From positions 39,937 to 103,936 of the forward strand of contig DAOWGM010000022.1 of the NCBI GenBank assembly GCA_030637515.1: a stretch of DNA of 64,000 nucleotides. Reading direction: 5' to 3'. Shown here piece by piece: positions 1 to 8,816 of the stretch. How positions within the stretch are numbered: position 1 is the stretch's first letter; every line of letters begins with the position of its first letter. The position numbers and the translations under genes were made by a program. The notes beneath the pieces were generated by a model. It searched no databases. It saw only the letters and a list, made by a program, of their open reading frames with translations, and was not told the DNA's origin. The stretch comes from Bacteroidales bacterium (GTDB taxonomy: Bacteria; Bacteroidota; Bacteroidia; Bacteroidales; UBA12077).

Positions 1-103
1 AAAAAGCTTAATATTGTAAACAAAGATAAACCTTTATAAAAACCAATTAGTATAAAATAAATCAAATTTTTTTGAGAAATAATTGGTTGATTAGATTGAT
101 GAA

Positions 104-2209
104 ATGTCAGATTATTTGCAACAAGAAATAAAATTTTTAAGTGGAGTTGGTCCTAAAAGAGCCGAACTTCTGCATAAGGAGTTAGGAATATACACTTTTG
201 AAGATTTGTTATATTACTTCCCTTATAAATATATTGATCGTTCTAAATTCTATAAAATAAATGAGCTCAACCAAAATTTGCCATATATTCAGCTTAAGGG
301 AAAAATTGTTGGCTTTGAATCGATTGGTGCAGGACGAAAAAAAAGACTCGTTGCTTTTTTATCAGATGGAACAGGAACTATTGAATTGTTATGGTTTAAA
401 GGTTTAAGCTTTATCCAAAAAAGTCTTTTGTTAAATACGGAGTATATTGTTTTTGGTAAACCAGGTTATTTTAGCGGAAAATATAACATAATTCATCCTG
501 AAGTTGAAAGTGCTTTGAAAGCTCAGAATGTTATAAGTGCTAAATTACAAGCTCATTATAATACAACAGAGAAACTAAAAAATAGTTTTTTACATTCAAA
601 AGCAGTTTCAAAACTGATAAATAATCTTTTAGTTGTTTTAAAAGGAAAAATTAAAGAAACATTACCGGATTATTTATTGAAAAAGTATAAGCTAATTTCA
701 TTGGAAGAAGCCTTATTTAATATTCACTTTCCTCAGAATACAGAATTACAGAAGAAAGCAGTTGCACGTTTAAAATTTGAAGAGCTTTTTTATATTCAAT
801 TAAATATATTACAAAAAAGAAGTTATCGAATCCATAAATCAAAAGGATATGTTTTTTCTAAAGTGGGAGATTCTTTGAATTTATTCTATGAGAAAAATCT
901 ATCGTTTGAATTAACTGATGCTCAAAAACGGGTTTTAAAAGAAATAAGAAAAGATATTGGATCAGGTAAACAAATGAACCGATTACTTCAAGGAGATGTC
1001 GGAAGCGGAAAAACCTTGGTTGCATTAATGAGTATGTTAATTGCTCTTGATAATGGTTTCCAGGCTTGTATTATGGCGCCAACAGAAATTTTAGCAAACC
1101 AACATCTTGATACAATAAAGGAATTTTTAGATGGTTTGCCAGTACAAGTAGGTTTGTTAACGGGATCCACAAAAACAGCAGCCCGAAAAGAATTACATGA
1201 GAATCTATTAAATGGGAATTTGCAAATTCTTATAGGAACACATGCTTTAATAGAAGATACTGTTCAGTTTAAAAATCTTGGAATAGTTGTTATTGATGAA
1301 CAACACAGGTTTGGAGTTTCTCAAAGGGCAAAGTTGTGGGAAAAGAACTCACAGCCTCCACATATTCTGGTAATGACAGCAACTCCAATTCCACGAACAC
1401 TTGCAATGACCATTTATGGTGATTTAGATGTTTCAGTTATTGATGAGTTACCTCCAGGAAGAAAACCTGTTCAAACAATTCATTTATACGATTCAAAACG
1501 ATTACGAATGTTTGGGTTCCTCAAACAACAAATTGAGCAGGGTCGACAGATATACATTGTTTATCCTTTAATAAAGGAATCTGAGAAAATGGATTATAAA
1601 GACCTTGAAGATGGATATGAAAGTATTACAAGGGCATTTCCACCACCAAAATATGCTGTTAGCGTTGTTCATGGAAAAATGAAACCAAAGGAAAAGGATG
1701 CCGCTATGAATCTTTTTGTGAAAGGTCAAACACATATTATGATTGCAACTACAGTTATTGAAGTTGGTGTAAATATTCCAAATGCTTCGTTAATGGTAAT
1801 AGAAAGTGCTGAGCGTTTTGGATTATCACAGTTACATCAGTTACGAGGAAGAGTGGGGCGTGGTGCTGATCAGTCTTATTGTGTACTAATGACATCATTT
1901 AAACTTTCTAATGAATCACGAAAGCGAATTGATATAATGACTAAAACAACTGATGGTTTTGAAATTGCAGAAGCTGATCTAAAACTTCGTGGTCCTGGAG
2001 ATATTGAAGGAACTCAGCAAAGTGGTTTGGCATTTGATTTGAAGATAGCTAATCTTGGACAGGATGGACAACTAATTCAATACGTTCGAGATATTGCCGA
2101 AAGCATTCTTGACGATGATCCAGATTTGAGTAGCCCGGATAACATGATGCTGGCAAGACAATTAAAAAGAAATGCGAACAAAAAAGTTGATTTTAGTGTA
2201 ATAAGCTAA
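104..2209 (+). CDS. recG: ATP-dependent DNA helicase RecG
   Basis: RecG is the monomeric double-strand DNA translocase that remodels stalled replication forks and Holliday junctions in the cytoplasm. The 701-aa length is normal for the family. Visible features are an N-terminal helix-hairpin-like start (LSGVGPKRAELL), an OB-fold wedge region around residues 60-150, a Walker A motif GDVGSGKT near residue 297, the DEQH box near 397, and motif VI (QLRGRVGRG) near 580, followed by the RecG C-terminal region (LRGPGDIEGTQQSG). The ATG at 104 gives the expected N-terminus. It is the first complete gene of the window and no clear promoter is seen in the 103 bases ahead of it. Identification is firm. 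Confidence 0.97.
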   Translation: MSDYLQQEIKFLSGVGPKRAELLHKELGIYTFEDLLYYFPYKYIDRSKFYKINELNQNLPYIQLKGKIVGFESIGAGRKKRLVAFLSDGTGTIELLWFKGLSFIQKSLLLNTEYIVFGKPGYFSGKYNIIHPEVESALKAQNVISAKLQAHYNTTEKLKNSFLHSKAVSKLINNLLVVLKGKIKETLPDYLLKKYKLISLEEALFNIHFPQNTELQKKAVARLKFEELFYIQLNILQKRSYRIHKSKGYVFSKVGDSLNLFYEKNLSFELTDAQKRVLKEIRKDIGSGKQMNRLLQGDVGSGKTLVALMSMLIALDNGFQACIMAPTEILANQHLDTIKEFLDGLPVQVGLLTGSTKTAARKELHENLLNGNLQILIGTHALIEDTVQFKNLGIVVIDEQHRFGVSQRAKLWEKNSQPPHILVMTATPIPRTLAMTIYGDLDVSVIDELPPGRKPVQTIHLYDSKRLRMFGFLKQQIEQGRQIYIVYPLIKESEKMDYKDLEDGYESITRAFPPPKYAVSVVHGKMKPKEKDAAMNLFVKGQTHIMIATTVIEVGVNIPNASLMVIESAERFGLSQLHQLRGRVGRGADQSYCVLMTSFKLSNESRKRIDIMTKTTDGFEIAEADLKLRGPGDIEGTQQSGLAFDLKIANLGQDGQLIQYVRDIAESILDDDPDLSSPDNMMLARQLKRNANKKVDFSVIS

Positions 2210-2256
2210 GAAGTTTAAAGTTATTAGTTCATAGTTTAAAGTTGAAAAAAAATCTT

Positions 2257-3081
2257 ATGTATAAATATATTATCCTTTTATTTTTATCACTTAGCACCAT
2301 AATTTTAAATGCACAAAACAATTCTTCTTGCGAAATAAAAAACAATGCTTTTCAACCTGGCGAAAAGTTAGCTTATGTAATAACATATAACTGGTTTTTA
2401 GTGTGGACTGATGTTGGTGGAGTTGAATTTGAAGCCACAAAAGATAAGATGTTTAACCAGGAAGTGATGAATTTGAAAGGAACAGGTGTAACATTTTCAT
2501 TTTACAATTGGTTCTTCCAGGTTCGGGATGTTTATCAATCATGGGTTAATCCCGATAATTTATTACCGGTTTATTATCATCGAGATGTAAATGAAGATGG
2601 ATATATTATTGATATTAAGTATCGTTACGATTTCGAAAATTTGGTGGCATACTCCGAAGTTGAAAAAACCCGAAAACCGTATTATCAGGATACGGTAGCA
2701 ATTTTTCCTTGTACTTACGACGTTATTTCTGTTATTTACCAAGCACGTAATATTGATTTTAAAAAGTATAAAAAGAATGAGCAAATACCTTTTAAGATTT
2801 TACTTGACAATGAGATTCATGAGGTTTTTATAAGATATAAGGGGAAAGAAGTTAAAAAAGTACGTGGTGTAGGTAAATTTAATTGCATCAAATTTACAGG
2901 ATCACTTGTTGCAGGCGATGTTTTTAAAGGTGGAGAGGATCTTACAATTTGGGTAACTGATGATGAGAACCGAATTCCTGTCTGGATTGAAAGTCCAATA
3001 ATTGTTGGAACAATTAAAGCTCGCTTAGTAGGATATGAAGGTCTAAAACATCCACTAAAATCAATGATAAAGAAGTATTAG
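2257..3081 (+). CDS. DUF3108-type secreted protein
   Basis: This is a protein of about 274 aa of the DUF3108 type, common in Bacteroidota and of unknown function. It starts with a signal peptide (MYKYIILLFLSLSTIILNAQ), so it is exported, probably to the periplasm. The rest is predicted beta-rich (for example GEKLAYVITYNWFLVWTDVG), in keeping with the family. The ORF track starts at a TTG at 2242, but that codon lies in the second copy of an 11-nt direct repeat (AGTTTAAAGTT at 2212 and 2233), and the ATG at 2257 gives a cleaner signal peptide, so I prefer it. The gene follows recG by 47 bases on the same strand. The family assignment is from memory of the sequence pattern. Confidence 0.8.
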   Translation: MYKYIILLFLSLSTIILNAQNNSSCEIKNNAFQPGEKLAYVITYNWFLVWTDVGGVEFEATKDKMFNQEVMNLKGTGVTFSFYNWFFQVRDVYQSWVNPDNLLPVYYHRDVNEDGYIIDIKYRYDFENLVAYSEVEKTRKPYYQDTVAIFPCTYDVISVIYQARNIDFKKYKKNEQIPFKILLDNEIHEVFIRYKGKEVKKVRGVGKFNCIKFTGSLVAGDVFKGGEDLTIWVTDDENRIPVWIESPIIVGTIKARLVGYEGLKHPLKSMIKKY

Positions 3082-3172
3082 ATTACTTAAAACTTCTTAT
3101 TTAAAATTAAAATAAATAAGTGTTTTTGTTCAAAAACCTGACAAAAAGCAATTTTTAATTTTTAAATACGGT

Positions 3173-3180
3173 TATTTTTG
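3173..3180 (+). promoter_or_regulatory. candidate -7 box ahead of rseC-rnf
   Basis: TATTTTTG matches the Bacteroidota -7 consensus TAnnTTTG and lies 31 bases before the rseC start. No TTTG is found at the right upstream distance, so this is weak. A 12-base palindrome TCAAAATTTTGA (3191-3202) lies between it and the start codon and could be an operator or chance. Confidence 0.35.
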
Positions 3181-3211
3181 TATCCGAATTTCAAAATTTT
3201 GAAAAATTCAG

Positions 3212-3631
3212 ATGCCAGATTCTAAATCGATCGAACATAAAGGACGTATTGATTCTATTGAAGAAAATAAGATCAATGTAAGTTTCATAGCTTTGTCAGG
3301 ATGTGCTTCATGTCATGCTAAGGGAGTATGTACTGCAGCTGACATGCAGGAGAAGAGCGTCGAAGTCTACGATTTTTCAAATCAATATAGTGTAGGTGAA
3401 GAAGTGAATGTAACATTAAAACAATCTCTTGGATTTAGAGCATTGTTTTTAGGTTATGTATTACCGTTTATTATGGTTTTATTTATCCTTATTATTTTAA
3501 CAATAATTACAAAAAATGAAGCTATTTCTGGAATAGGAGCTTTATTGGTTCTTGTTCCTTATTATGTGGGTTTGTTTTTATTGAAAGATAAGATTAGAAA
3601 GAAATTTACATTTAAAATAAATAAGATTTAA
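3212..3631 (+). CDS. RseC/MucC-family membrane protein ahead of rnf
   Basis: This 139-aa protein of the RseC/MucC (SoxR-reducing system) family has a soluble N-terminus containing the cysteine cluster CASCHAKGVC (residues about 31-40) and two membrane segments near residues 75-97 and 104-124. In other bacteria RseC relatives assist Rnf/Rsx function in reducing SoxR. Here the gene lies 61 bases upstream of rnfB on the same strand, an arrangement seen in other Bacteroidota, so it is probably part of the rnf transcription unit. A role as an assembly or iron-sulfur accessory factor of the Rnf complex is inference. The cysteines suggest metal or cluster binding. Confidence 0.88.
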   Translation: MPDSKSIEHKGRIDSIEENKINVSFIALSGCASCHAKGVCTAADMQEKSVEVYDFSNQYSVGEEVNVTLKQSLGFRALFLGYVLPFIMVLFILIILTIITKNEAISGIGALLVLVPYYVGLFLLKDKIRKKFTFKINKI

Positions 3632-3692
3632 GTAGAGGGGTTCAGGAATCTGAATCTCAATATTTGATATTAAATACTAAATACAAATAAAA

Positions 3693-4625
3693 ATGAGTAC
3701 AACAATTTTATTTACTGTTATTTCTCTTAGTGCAATTGGGGCGATAGCTGCAATAATTTTATATTTTGTAGCTCAGAAGTTCAAGGTTTATGAGGATCCG
3801 CGTATCGATCAGGTAGAAGAAATTTTACCGGCAGCAAATTGTGGCGGTTGTGGTTATCCTGGATGCCGTGGGTTTGCCGAAGCAATGGTAAAGGCTGATG
3901 ATTTATCACCATTTTACTGCCCGGTTGGAGGAAATGAAACTATGACTCAGGCTGCACAAATTCTTGGAAAAGCTGTTGAAGCAAAAGATCCACTTGTTGC
4001 TGTAATCAGATGTTCTGGTTCACCGGCTCATCGCGAAAGAGTAAATACTTATGATGGCGCATCAACATGTGTCATTGTTTCTGGTTTATACTCGGGCGAA
4101 ACAGGTTGTCAGTATGGTTGCCATGGATTAGGTGATTGTGTTGATGTTTGTGATTTCGAAGCAATTTACATGGATGAGGAAACAGATTTGCCAGTTGTTA
4201 TTGATGATAAATGTACAGCTTGTGGCGCTTGTGTAAAAGTGTGCCCTAACGATATAATTGAGTTAAGAAAAAAGAATAAAAAAGATCGGAAGATTTTTGT
4301 TTCATGTGTAAACCAAGATAAAGGAGGTATTGCTAAAAAAGCATGTTCTGTAGCTTGTATTGGTTGTGGTAAGTGTGTTAAAGTATGTGCTTTCGATGCT
4401 ATTACAGTTGAGAATTTCTTAGCTTATATCGATCCTAACAAATGTAAACTTTGTAGAAAATGTGTTGCGGAATGCCCAACAGATGCTATTCTTGAGATCA
4501 ATTTTCCACCTAAGAAGGTAAAGCCTGAACAGACAGAAGGTGTAGCTAAGGCTACTGAAAAACCTAAGGTTGAAGTACCAAAAGCTGAATCAAACGAATC
4601 AAAAGAAAACGAAAATAATAAATAA
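3693..4625 (+). CDS. rnfB: Rnf complex subunit B (iron-sulfur electron entry)
   Basis: RnfB receives electrons from reduced ferredoxin at the cytoplasmic face of the Rnf ion-pumping complex. The N-terminal 26 residues form a membrane anchor. A four-cysteine cluster site follows (C50, C53, C58, C76 in the NCGGCGYPGC region). Further [4Fe-4S] ferredoxin motifs appear near residues 174 (CTACGACVKVCP), 222 (CIGCGKCVKVC) and 251 (CKLCRKCVAECP), plus a cysteine-rich stretch near 145 (CHGLGDCVDVC). The last 45 residues are a Lys/Glu/Pro-rich tail of low complexity. At 310 aa it is longer than the proteobacterial form (about 190 aa) because of the extra clusters, as usual in anaerobes. Its stop codon overlaps the Shine-Dalgarno of rnfC. 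Confidence 0.95.
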   Translation: MSTTILFTVISLSAIGAIAAIILYFVAQKFKVYEDPRIDQVEEILPAANCGGCGYPGCRGFAEAMVKADDLSPFYCPVGGNETMTQAAQILGKAVEAKDPLVAVIRCSGSPAHRERVNTYDGASTCVIVSGLYSGETGCQYGCHGLGDCVDVCDFEAIYMDEETDLPVVIDDKCTACGACVKVCPNDIIELRKKNKKDRKIFVSCVNQDKGGIAKKACSVACIGCGKCVKVCAFDAITVENFLAYIDPNKCKLCRKCVAECPTDAILEINFPPKKVKPEQTEGVAKATEKPKVEVPKAESNESKENENNK

Positions 4626-4630
4626 GGAGG
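4624..4630 (+). promoter_or_regulatory. strong Shine-Dalgarno of rnfC
   Basis: AAGGAGG ends 6 bases before the GTG start of rnfC and decides that start. Such strong sites are uncommon in Bacteroidota. The same motif at the same spacing occurs before rnfE, and a close form before rnfG. Confidence 0.8.
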
Positions 4631-4636
4631 GATAAA

Positions 4637-5968
4637 GTGTTAAAAACATTTCCAAAAGGCGGCGTTCATCCAGCAGAAGGTAAATATTCTGCAAATAGTG
4701 CAATTGAAACATTGCCGCTTCCAAAAACAGTATCAATACCAATTGCTCAACATATTGGTGCTCCCTCTAAGGCTATTGTCGCAAAAGGCGACAAGGTCAA
4801 AGTTGGAGATAAGATTGCTGAAAGTACAGGTTTTGTATCTGCTAATATTCATTCTTCTGTTTCAGGAACAGTTGTTAAAGTTGACAAGGTTCTGGATTCA
4901 ACAGGTTATAAACGCCCTTGCGTTATAGTTGATGTTGAAGGCGACGAGTGGAATGAGAGTATTGACAGATCAAGTGATTTGAAAAAAGAAATCAGTTTGA
5001 CTGATAAAGAAATCATTCAAAGAATTAACGAATCTGGTATTGTAGGTTTAGGAGGGGCAACTTTCCCATCTCATGTAAAGCTTTCTGTTCCTGATGGTAA
5101 GAAAATCGATGTGTTAATTATTAATGGTGTTGAATGTGAACCATATTTAACATCCGATCATCGATTAATGCTTGAAAAAGCAGAAGAAATGCTTGTTGGT
5201 ATTCAGATTATTATGAAAGCCTTAGGTGTAAATCTGGCTTTAATTGGAATTGAAAATAACAAACCTGATGCTATTTCTCATCTTCAGAATCTTGTAAAAG
5301 ATTTTCCTGGAATTGAGGTTCATGCATTAAAAGTTCAGTATCCACAAGGTGGCGAAAAACAATTAATCAAAGCTTTAATTAATCGTGAAGTTCCTTCAGG
5401 AGCATTACCATTAAATGTTGGAGCTGTAGTTCATAATGTAGGAACAGCATTAGCGGTTTACGAAGCAGTTCAAAAAAATAAACCTCTATTTGAAAGAGTA
5501 GTTACTTTAACAGGGAAATCAGTAAAAAAACCATCGAATTTCATGGTTCGTATTGGAGCTCCTGTTACAGAATTAATTGAAGCAGCAGGTGGATTACCTG
5601 AAGATACAGGAAAAGTAATTAATGGCGGACCAATGATGGGTAAAGCATTAAATTCGTTGGAAGTTCCGGTTGTTAAAGGTACTTCAGGTATTTTAATTAT
5701 GCCTGTTGATTTATCTTCAAGAAAAAAAGAAAGTGACTGTATCCGATGTGCAAAGTGTGTTTCAGTTTGCCCACAGGGATTAGAACCATTTCTTTTAAAT
5801 AAATTAGCTCAATTAGAGAAATATGATAAACTGGAAACAGGTGCAGTAATGGATTGTATTGAATGTGGATCATGTGCTTATACATGTCCTGCAGGATTAC
5901 CATTACTTGATTATATAAGATTAGGAAAGTCAAAAGTTAGTCAAATCATAAGATCAAGAAAACAATAA
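4637..5968 (+). CDS. rnfC: Rnf complex subunit C (NADH/FMN site)
   Basis: RnfC is the peripheral subunit where NAD+ is reduced. It starts at GTG, fixed by AAGGAGG 6 bases upstream. An N-terminal lipoyl-like barrel (residues about 35-100) is followed by the Nqo1/51K-like flavin and nucleotide region with GGATFPSHVKL near residue 140. Near residues 368 and 406 there are two [4Fe-4S] motifs, CIRCAKCVSVCP and CIECGSCAYTCP. Length is 443 aa, typical of the compact Bacteroidota form without the long C-terminal repeat tail of enterobacterial RsxC. The stop overlaps the rnfD start by one base (TAATG), so translation is probably coupled. Confidence 0.96.
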   Translation: MLKTFPKGGVHPAEGKYSANSAIETLPLPKTVSIPIAQHIGAPSKAIVAKGDKVKVGDKIAESTGFVSANIHSSVSGTVVKVDKVLDSTGYKRPCVIVDVEGDEWNESIDRSSDLKKEISLTDKEIIQRINESGIVGLGGATFPSHVKLSVPDGKKIDVLIINGVECEPYLTSDHRLMLEKAEEMLVGIQIIMKALGVNLALIGIENNKPDAISHLQNLVKDFPGIEVHALKVQYPQGGEKQLIKALINREVPSGALPLNVGAVVHNVGTALAVYEAVQKNKPLFERVVTLTGKSVKKPSNFMVRIGAPVTELIEAAGGLPEDTGKVINGGPMMGKALNSLEVPVVKGTSGILIMPVDLSSRKKESDCIRCAKCVSVCPQGLEPFLLNKLAQLEKYDKLETGAVMDCIECGSCAYTCPAGLPLLDYIRLGKSKVSQIIRSRKQ

Positions 5969-6969
5969 TGAACAAATTATTTATATCACCATCTCCTCAT
6001 GTATATGAGGATACAACCGTAAAACGGTTGATGCTTGATGTGGTAATTGCCATGTTGCCAGCTTTGGCATTCTCAATCTATTTCTTTGGGATGGGAGCAA
6101 TTATAGTAACATTAACCGCCGTTGTTTCGTGCTTAGCTTTTGAATGGTTAATTCAAAAGTTTATCTTAAAACAAGAACCTTCTATTACTGATGGTTCGGC
6201 CTTAGTAACAGGTATCTTGTTAGCTTTTAATGTTCCAACAAGTCTTCCGATTTGGATTATTGTTATTGGAAGTTTAGTTGCAATCGGAATTGGTAAAATG
6301 TCGTTTGGCGGATTGGGAAATAATCCTTTTAATCCTGCACTTGTAGGACGTGTATTTATGCTTATTTCTTTTCCTGTTCAAATGACAAGCTGGCCTGTTC
6401 CTTCAGGATTTAGTAACAGTTATACTGATGCTGTTACAGGAGCAACTCCACTTGGAGTTATGAAAGAGGGTATTGGAGCTGGAGAATCCGTTTCTGCAAT
6501 TATGGATAAGATTCCAGATCACATGCAACTTTTTTATGGTCACATGGGAGGTTCAATGGGAGAAATTGCTGCAGTAGCTTTATTACTTGGATTTGGATAT
6601 TTGTTATTTAGAAAAGTGATTACAATACATATTCCTGGTTCAATACTTTTAACTATTGTTGCTTTTACAGGAATTTTATGGCTTATTAACCCAGAATCAA
6701 ATGCTGATCCTTTATTTCATTTGCTTACTGGAGGTGTAATGTTAGGTGCTATTTTTATGGCAACCGATTATGTTACTTCACCAATGTCGGTCAAGGGAAT
6801 GTGGATTTATGGAATTGGAATTGGAGTAATAACAGTTGCAATTCGTGTATTTGGAGCATATCCTGAAGGTATATCATTTGCAATACTTATCATGAATGCT
6901 TTCGTTCCATTAATTAATATGTATATTAAGCCGAAACGCTTTGGAGAGGAGGTTAAAAATGGCCAATAA
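5968..6969 (+). CDS. rnfD: Rnf complex subunit D (membrane, covalent FMN)
   Basis: RnfD is an integral membrane subunit of the Rnf pump (NqrB/RnfD family) with about nine to ten hydrophobic segments across 333 aa. The flavinylation site is visible as TGATPLG near residue 157, where the threonine of GAT carries FMN by a phosphoester bond in characterised relatives. The start overlaps the rnfC stop by one base, and the 3' end overlaps the first 11 bases of rnfG, so the genes are tightly packed. There is no Shine-Dalgarno of its own; coupling to rnfC is likely. Confidence 0.96.
   Translation: MNKLFISPSPHVYEDTTVKRLMLDVVIAMLPALAFSIYFFGMGAIIVTLTAVVSCLAFEWLIQKFILKQEPSITDGSALVTGILLAFNVPTSLPIWIIVIGSLVAIGIGKMSFGGLGNNPFNPALVGRVFMLISFPVQMTSWPVPSGFSNSYTDAVTGATPLGVMKEGIGAGESVSAIMDKIPDHMQLFYGHMGGSMGEIAAVALLLGFGYLLFRKVITIHIPGSILLTIVAFTGILWLINPESNADPLFHLLTGGVMLGAIFMATDYVTSPMSVKGMWIYGIGIGVITVAIRVFGAYPEGISFAILIMNAFVPLINMYIKPKRFGEEVKNGQ
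6943..6952 (+). promoter_or_regulatory. strong Shine-Dalgarno of rnfG
   Basis: GGAGAGGAGG lies inside the 3' end of rnfD, with 6 bases to the ATG at 6959. It argues against the TTG start at 6941 proposed by the ORF track, which lies just upstream of this site. Confidence 0.8.
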
Positions 6970-7540
6970 GAAAGAATCAACTTTTCTAAGTATGGTGCTA
7001 ACATTGTTCTTAGTAACTTTTATAGCATCAGCGGCACTTGGTTATTTATATGAATTAACCAAAGGACCTATTGAAGCAAGTAAACTTGCAAAACAAAATA
7101 ATGCTATTATGCAGGTTGTTCCTGAATTTGATAATAAGCCGGGAGAAGAATCATTTAACATGGAAGTTGATGGAGGAACTCTTGAGTTTTTCCCTGCAAA
7201 AAAGAATGGCGAATTAGTTGGAACTGCTGTAAGCACATTTACTAATAATGGTTTTAGTGGTAATTTTAAAATTATGGTAGGATTCTTACCTGATGGTATC
7301 ATACATAATATTTCTGTATTAGAGCAAAAAGAAACTCCAGGATTAGGAGATAAAATGCAAAAAAACAAATCTGACTGGAGCGTTCAGTTCAATGGAAAGG
7401 ACCCTGCTAATTTTCAGTTAAAAGTAACTAAAGATGGTGGTGATGTTGATGCAATTACAGCTTCAACAATTAGTTCCAGAGCATTTTGTGATGCTGTAGA
7501 CAGAGCATATAAAGCATACATGGAAGGAGGTCAAAAATGA
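6959..7540 (+). CDS. rnfG: Rnf complex subunit G (periplasmic covalent FMN)
   Basis: RnfG is anchored by one N-terminal membrane helix (TFLSMVLTLFLVTFIASAAL) and has a periplasmic FMN-binding domain. The flavinylation motif appears as DAITASTISSRAF, with the modified threonine at about residue 170. It departs from the common S/TGAT form by having A-S before the threonine, which I believe is usual in Bacteroidota. Further on, ETPGLGDKM is also typical. The ATG at 6959 is chosen because GGAGAGGAGG precedes it by 6 bases; this gives 193 aa and an 11-base overlap with rnfD. The 3' end overlaps rnfE by four bases (ATGA). Confidence 0.95.
   Translation: MANKKESTFLSMVLTLFLVTFIASAALGYLYELTKGPIEASKLAKQNNAIMQVVPEFDNKPGEESFNMEVDGGTLEFFPAKKNGELVGTAVSTFTNNGFSGNFKIMVGFLPDGIIHNISVLEQKETPGLGDKMQKNKSDWSVQFNGKDPANFQLKVTKDGGDVDAITASTISSRAFCDAVDRAYKAYMEGGQK
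7524..7530 (+). promoter_or_regulatory. strong Shine-Dalgarno of rnfE
   Basis: AAGGAGG at the end of rnfG, 6 bases before the rnfE ATG at 7537. Motif and spacing are the same as at rnfC. Confidence 0.8.
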
Positions 7541-8124
7541 GCCAGTGGAAAAATTTTAGCAAAGGATTTTTCAAGGAAAATGCAGTATTTGTTTTATTCC
7601 TTGGATTGTGTCCAACATTAGGTGTTACTACATCTGCAATTAACGGATTAGGAATGGGGTTGGCTACAACATTTGTATTAGTTATGTCAAACTTAGTAGT
7701 TTCTATTGTAAAATCGCAAATACCTGATAAGGTTCGTATTCCTTCTTTTATTGTAATTATTGCATCTTTTGTTACAATGGTTGAACTTGTTATGCAAGCT
7801 TATGTGCCGGCATTATTCGAACAACTAGGAGTATTTATTCCACTTATTGTTGTAAACTGTCTTATATTAGGAAGAGCTGAAGCTTTTGCGTCCAAAAATA
7901 ATGTTTTTTCATCTATTATTGATGGCTTAGGAATGGGTTTAGGTTTTGCAATGGCATTAACTATTTTGGGTGGAGTTCGTGAAATATTAGGTAGTGGCTC
8001 TATTTTCGGATGGAAGTTTATTGAGGGAGATGGAATGCTAGTTTTCGTATTAGCACCTGGTGCTTTTATAGCCTTAGGTTATCTAATTGTTCTTGTAAAT
8101 AAAATCAATAAAAAAACTGCTTAA
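7537..8124 (+). CDS. rnfE: Rnf complex subunit E (membrane)
   Basis: RnfE is one of two homologous six-helix membrane subunits (RnfA/RnfE, NqrD/NqrE family) that hold an iron-sulfur centre within the membrane and form the ion path. At 195 aa it has normal length. Family motifs such as LGLCPTLGVTTSA near the N-terminus and GGVREILGSGS in the second half are visible. Each half contains a conserved cysteine (GLCP and VNCLILGRAEAF). The start overlaps the rnfG stop (ATGA) and is preceded by AAGGAGG. rnfA follows 10 bases later. Confidence 0.96.
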   Translation: MSQWKNFSKGFFKENAVFVLFLGLCPTLGVTTSAINGLGMGLATTFVLVMSNLVVSIVKSQIPDKVRIPSFIVIIASFVTMVELVMQAYVPALFEQLGVFIPLIVVNCLILGRAEAFASKNNVFSSIIDGLGMGLGFAMALTILGGVREILGSGSIFGWKFIEGDGMLVFVLAPGAFIALGYLIVLVNKINKKTA

Positions 8125-8134
8125 TTAAAGTACT

Positions 8135-8707
8135 ATGGAATATGTAATTATCATCATATCAGCAATATTTGTAAATAATATTGTATTAAATCAATTCTTT
8201 GGGATATGCCCTTTTATTGGTGTATCTAGCAAAGTTGAAACTTCAGCAGGAATGGCAGGGGCCGTTACTTTCGTAATGGTTATTGCAACTATTGTAACTT
8301 ATTTACTCCAAAAATATGTTTTAGATGCATTTGGAATAGAATTTATGCAAACCATTACATTCATTCTTGTAATTGCATCATTAGTTCAATTAGTTGAAAT
8401 AATTTTAAAGAAAGTAAGTCCTGCTTTGTATCAAGCATTAGGAATATTTCTGCCTTTAATTACAACGAATTGTGCTGTATTAGGTGTTGCTATATTAGCA
8501 GTACAAAAAGACTATAACTTAATTGAAAGTGTTGTTTTTGCAATTGCAAATGCCGTTGGCTTTGGACTTGCATTAGTAACATTTGCAGGATTACGTGAAC
8601 ATATGGATATGGTAAATATACCAAAAGGAATGAAAGGTGTACCTATTGCATTTCTTGTAGCAGGATTATTAGCTCTTGCATTTATGGGATTTGCCGGATT
8701 AGTATAA
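8135..8707 (+). CDS. rnfA: Rnf complex subunit A (membrane)
   Basis: RnfA is the partner of RnfE, 190 aa with six predicted membrane segments in inverted topology. Motifs [18 protein letters not shown] and [11 protein letters not shown] carry the two cysteines that bind the membrane iron-sulfur centre in studied complexes. Unlike rnfC, rnfG and rnfE it has no Shine-Dalgarno. It is the last gene of the rnf operon: 24 bases after its stop a strong hairpin followed by a U-run ends the transcript. Confidence 0.96.
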   Translation: MEYVIIIISAIFVNNIVLNQFFGICPFIGVSSKVETSAGMAGAVTFVMVIATIVTYLLQKYVLDAFGIEFMQTITFILVIASLVQLVEIILKKVSPALYQALGIFLPLITTNCAVLGVAILAVQKDYNLIESVVFAIANAVGFGLALVTFAGLREHMDMVNIPKGMKGVPIAFLVAGLLALAFMGFAGLV

Positions 8708-8730
8708 AGAAAAAGAATTTTCAATTTAGA

Positions 8731-8759
8731 AAAGAGCGACCATATGGTTGCTCTTTTTT
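8731..8759 (+). terminator. rho-independent terminator of the rnf operon
   Basis: AAGAGCGACC and GGTTGCTCTT pair over 10 bases (one G-U pair) around the loop ATAT and are followed by a T run. It closes the rseC-rnf operon. The TTG start proposed by the ORF track for the next gene (8748) lies inside this hairpin and is therefore unlikely. Confidence 0.9.
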
Positions 8760-8816
8760 CGGTATATTTTATTTTGTGTTTGTTTTTTTATAAATTGCTT
8801 GCTTATTCTACCAACT

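Noticed and set aside
3191-3202. Palindrome TCAAAATTTTGA as an FNR-type site
   Set aside because: It does not match the FNR pattern (TTGAT-N4-ATCAA), and such palindromes are frequent in AT-rich intergenic DNA.
6941-6958. TTG start of rnfG in the ORF track
   Set aside because: It lies just upstream of the Shine-Dalgarno that serves the ATG at 6959.
7042-7368. 108-aa minus-strand ORF within rnfG
   Set aside because: Shadow of rnfG, with no recognisable protein pattern and no expression signals.
8748-8816. ORF-track TTG start that extends the ABC-sensor kinase by 23 residues
   Set aside because: The codon lies inside the stem of the rnf terminator; the ATG at 8817 gives a normal signal segment.
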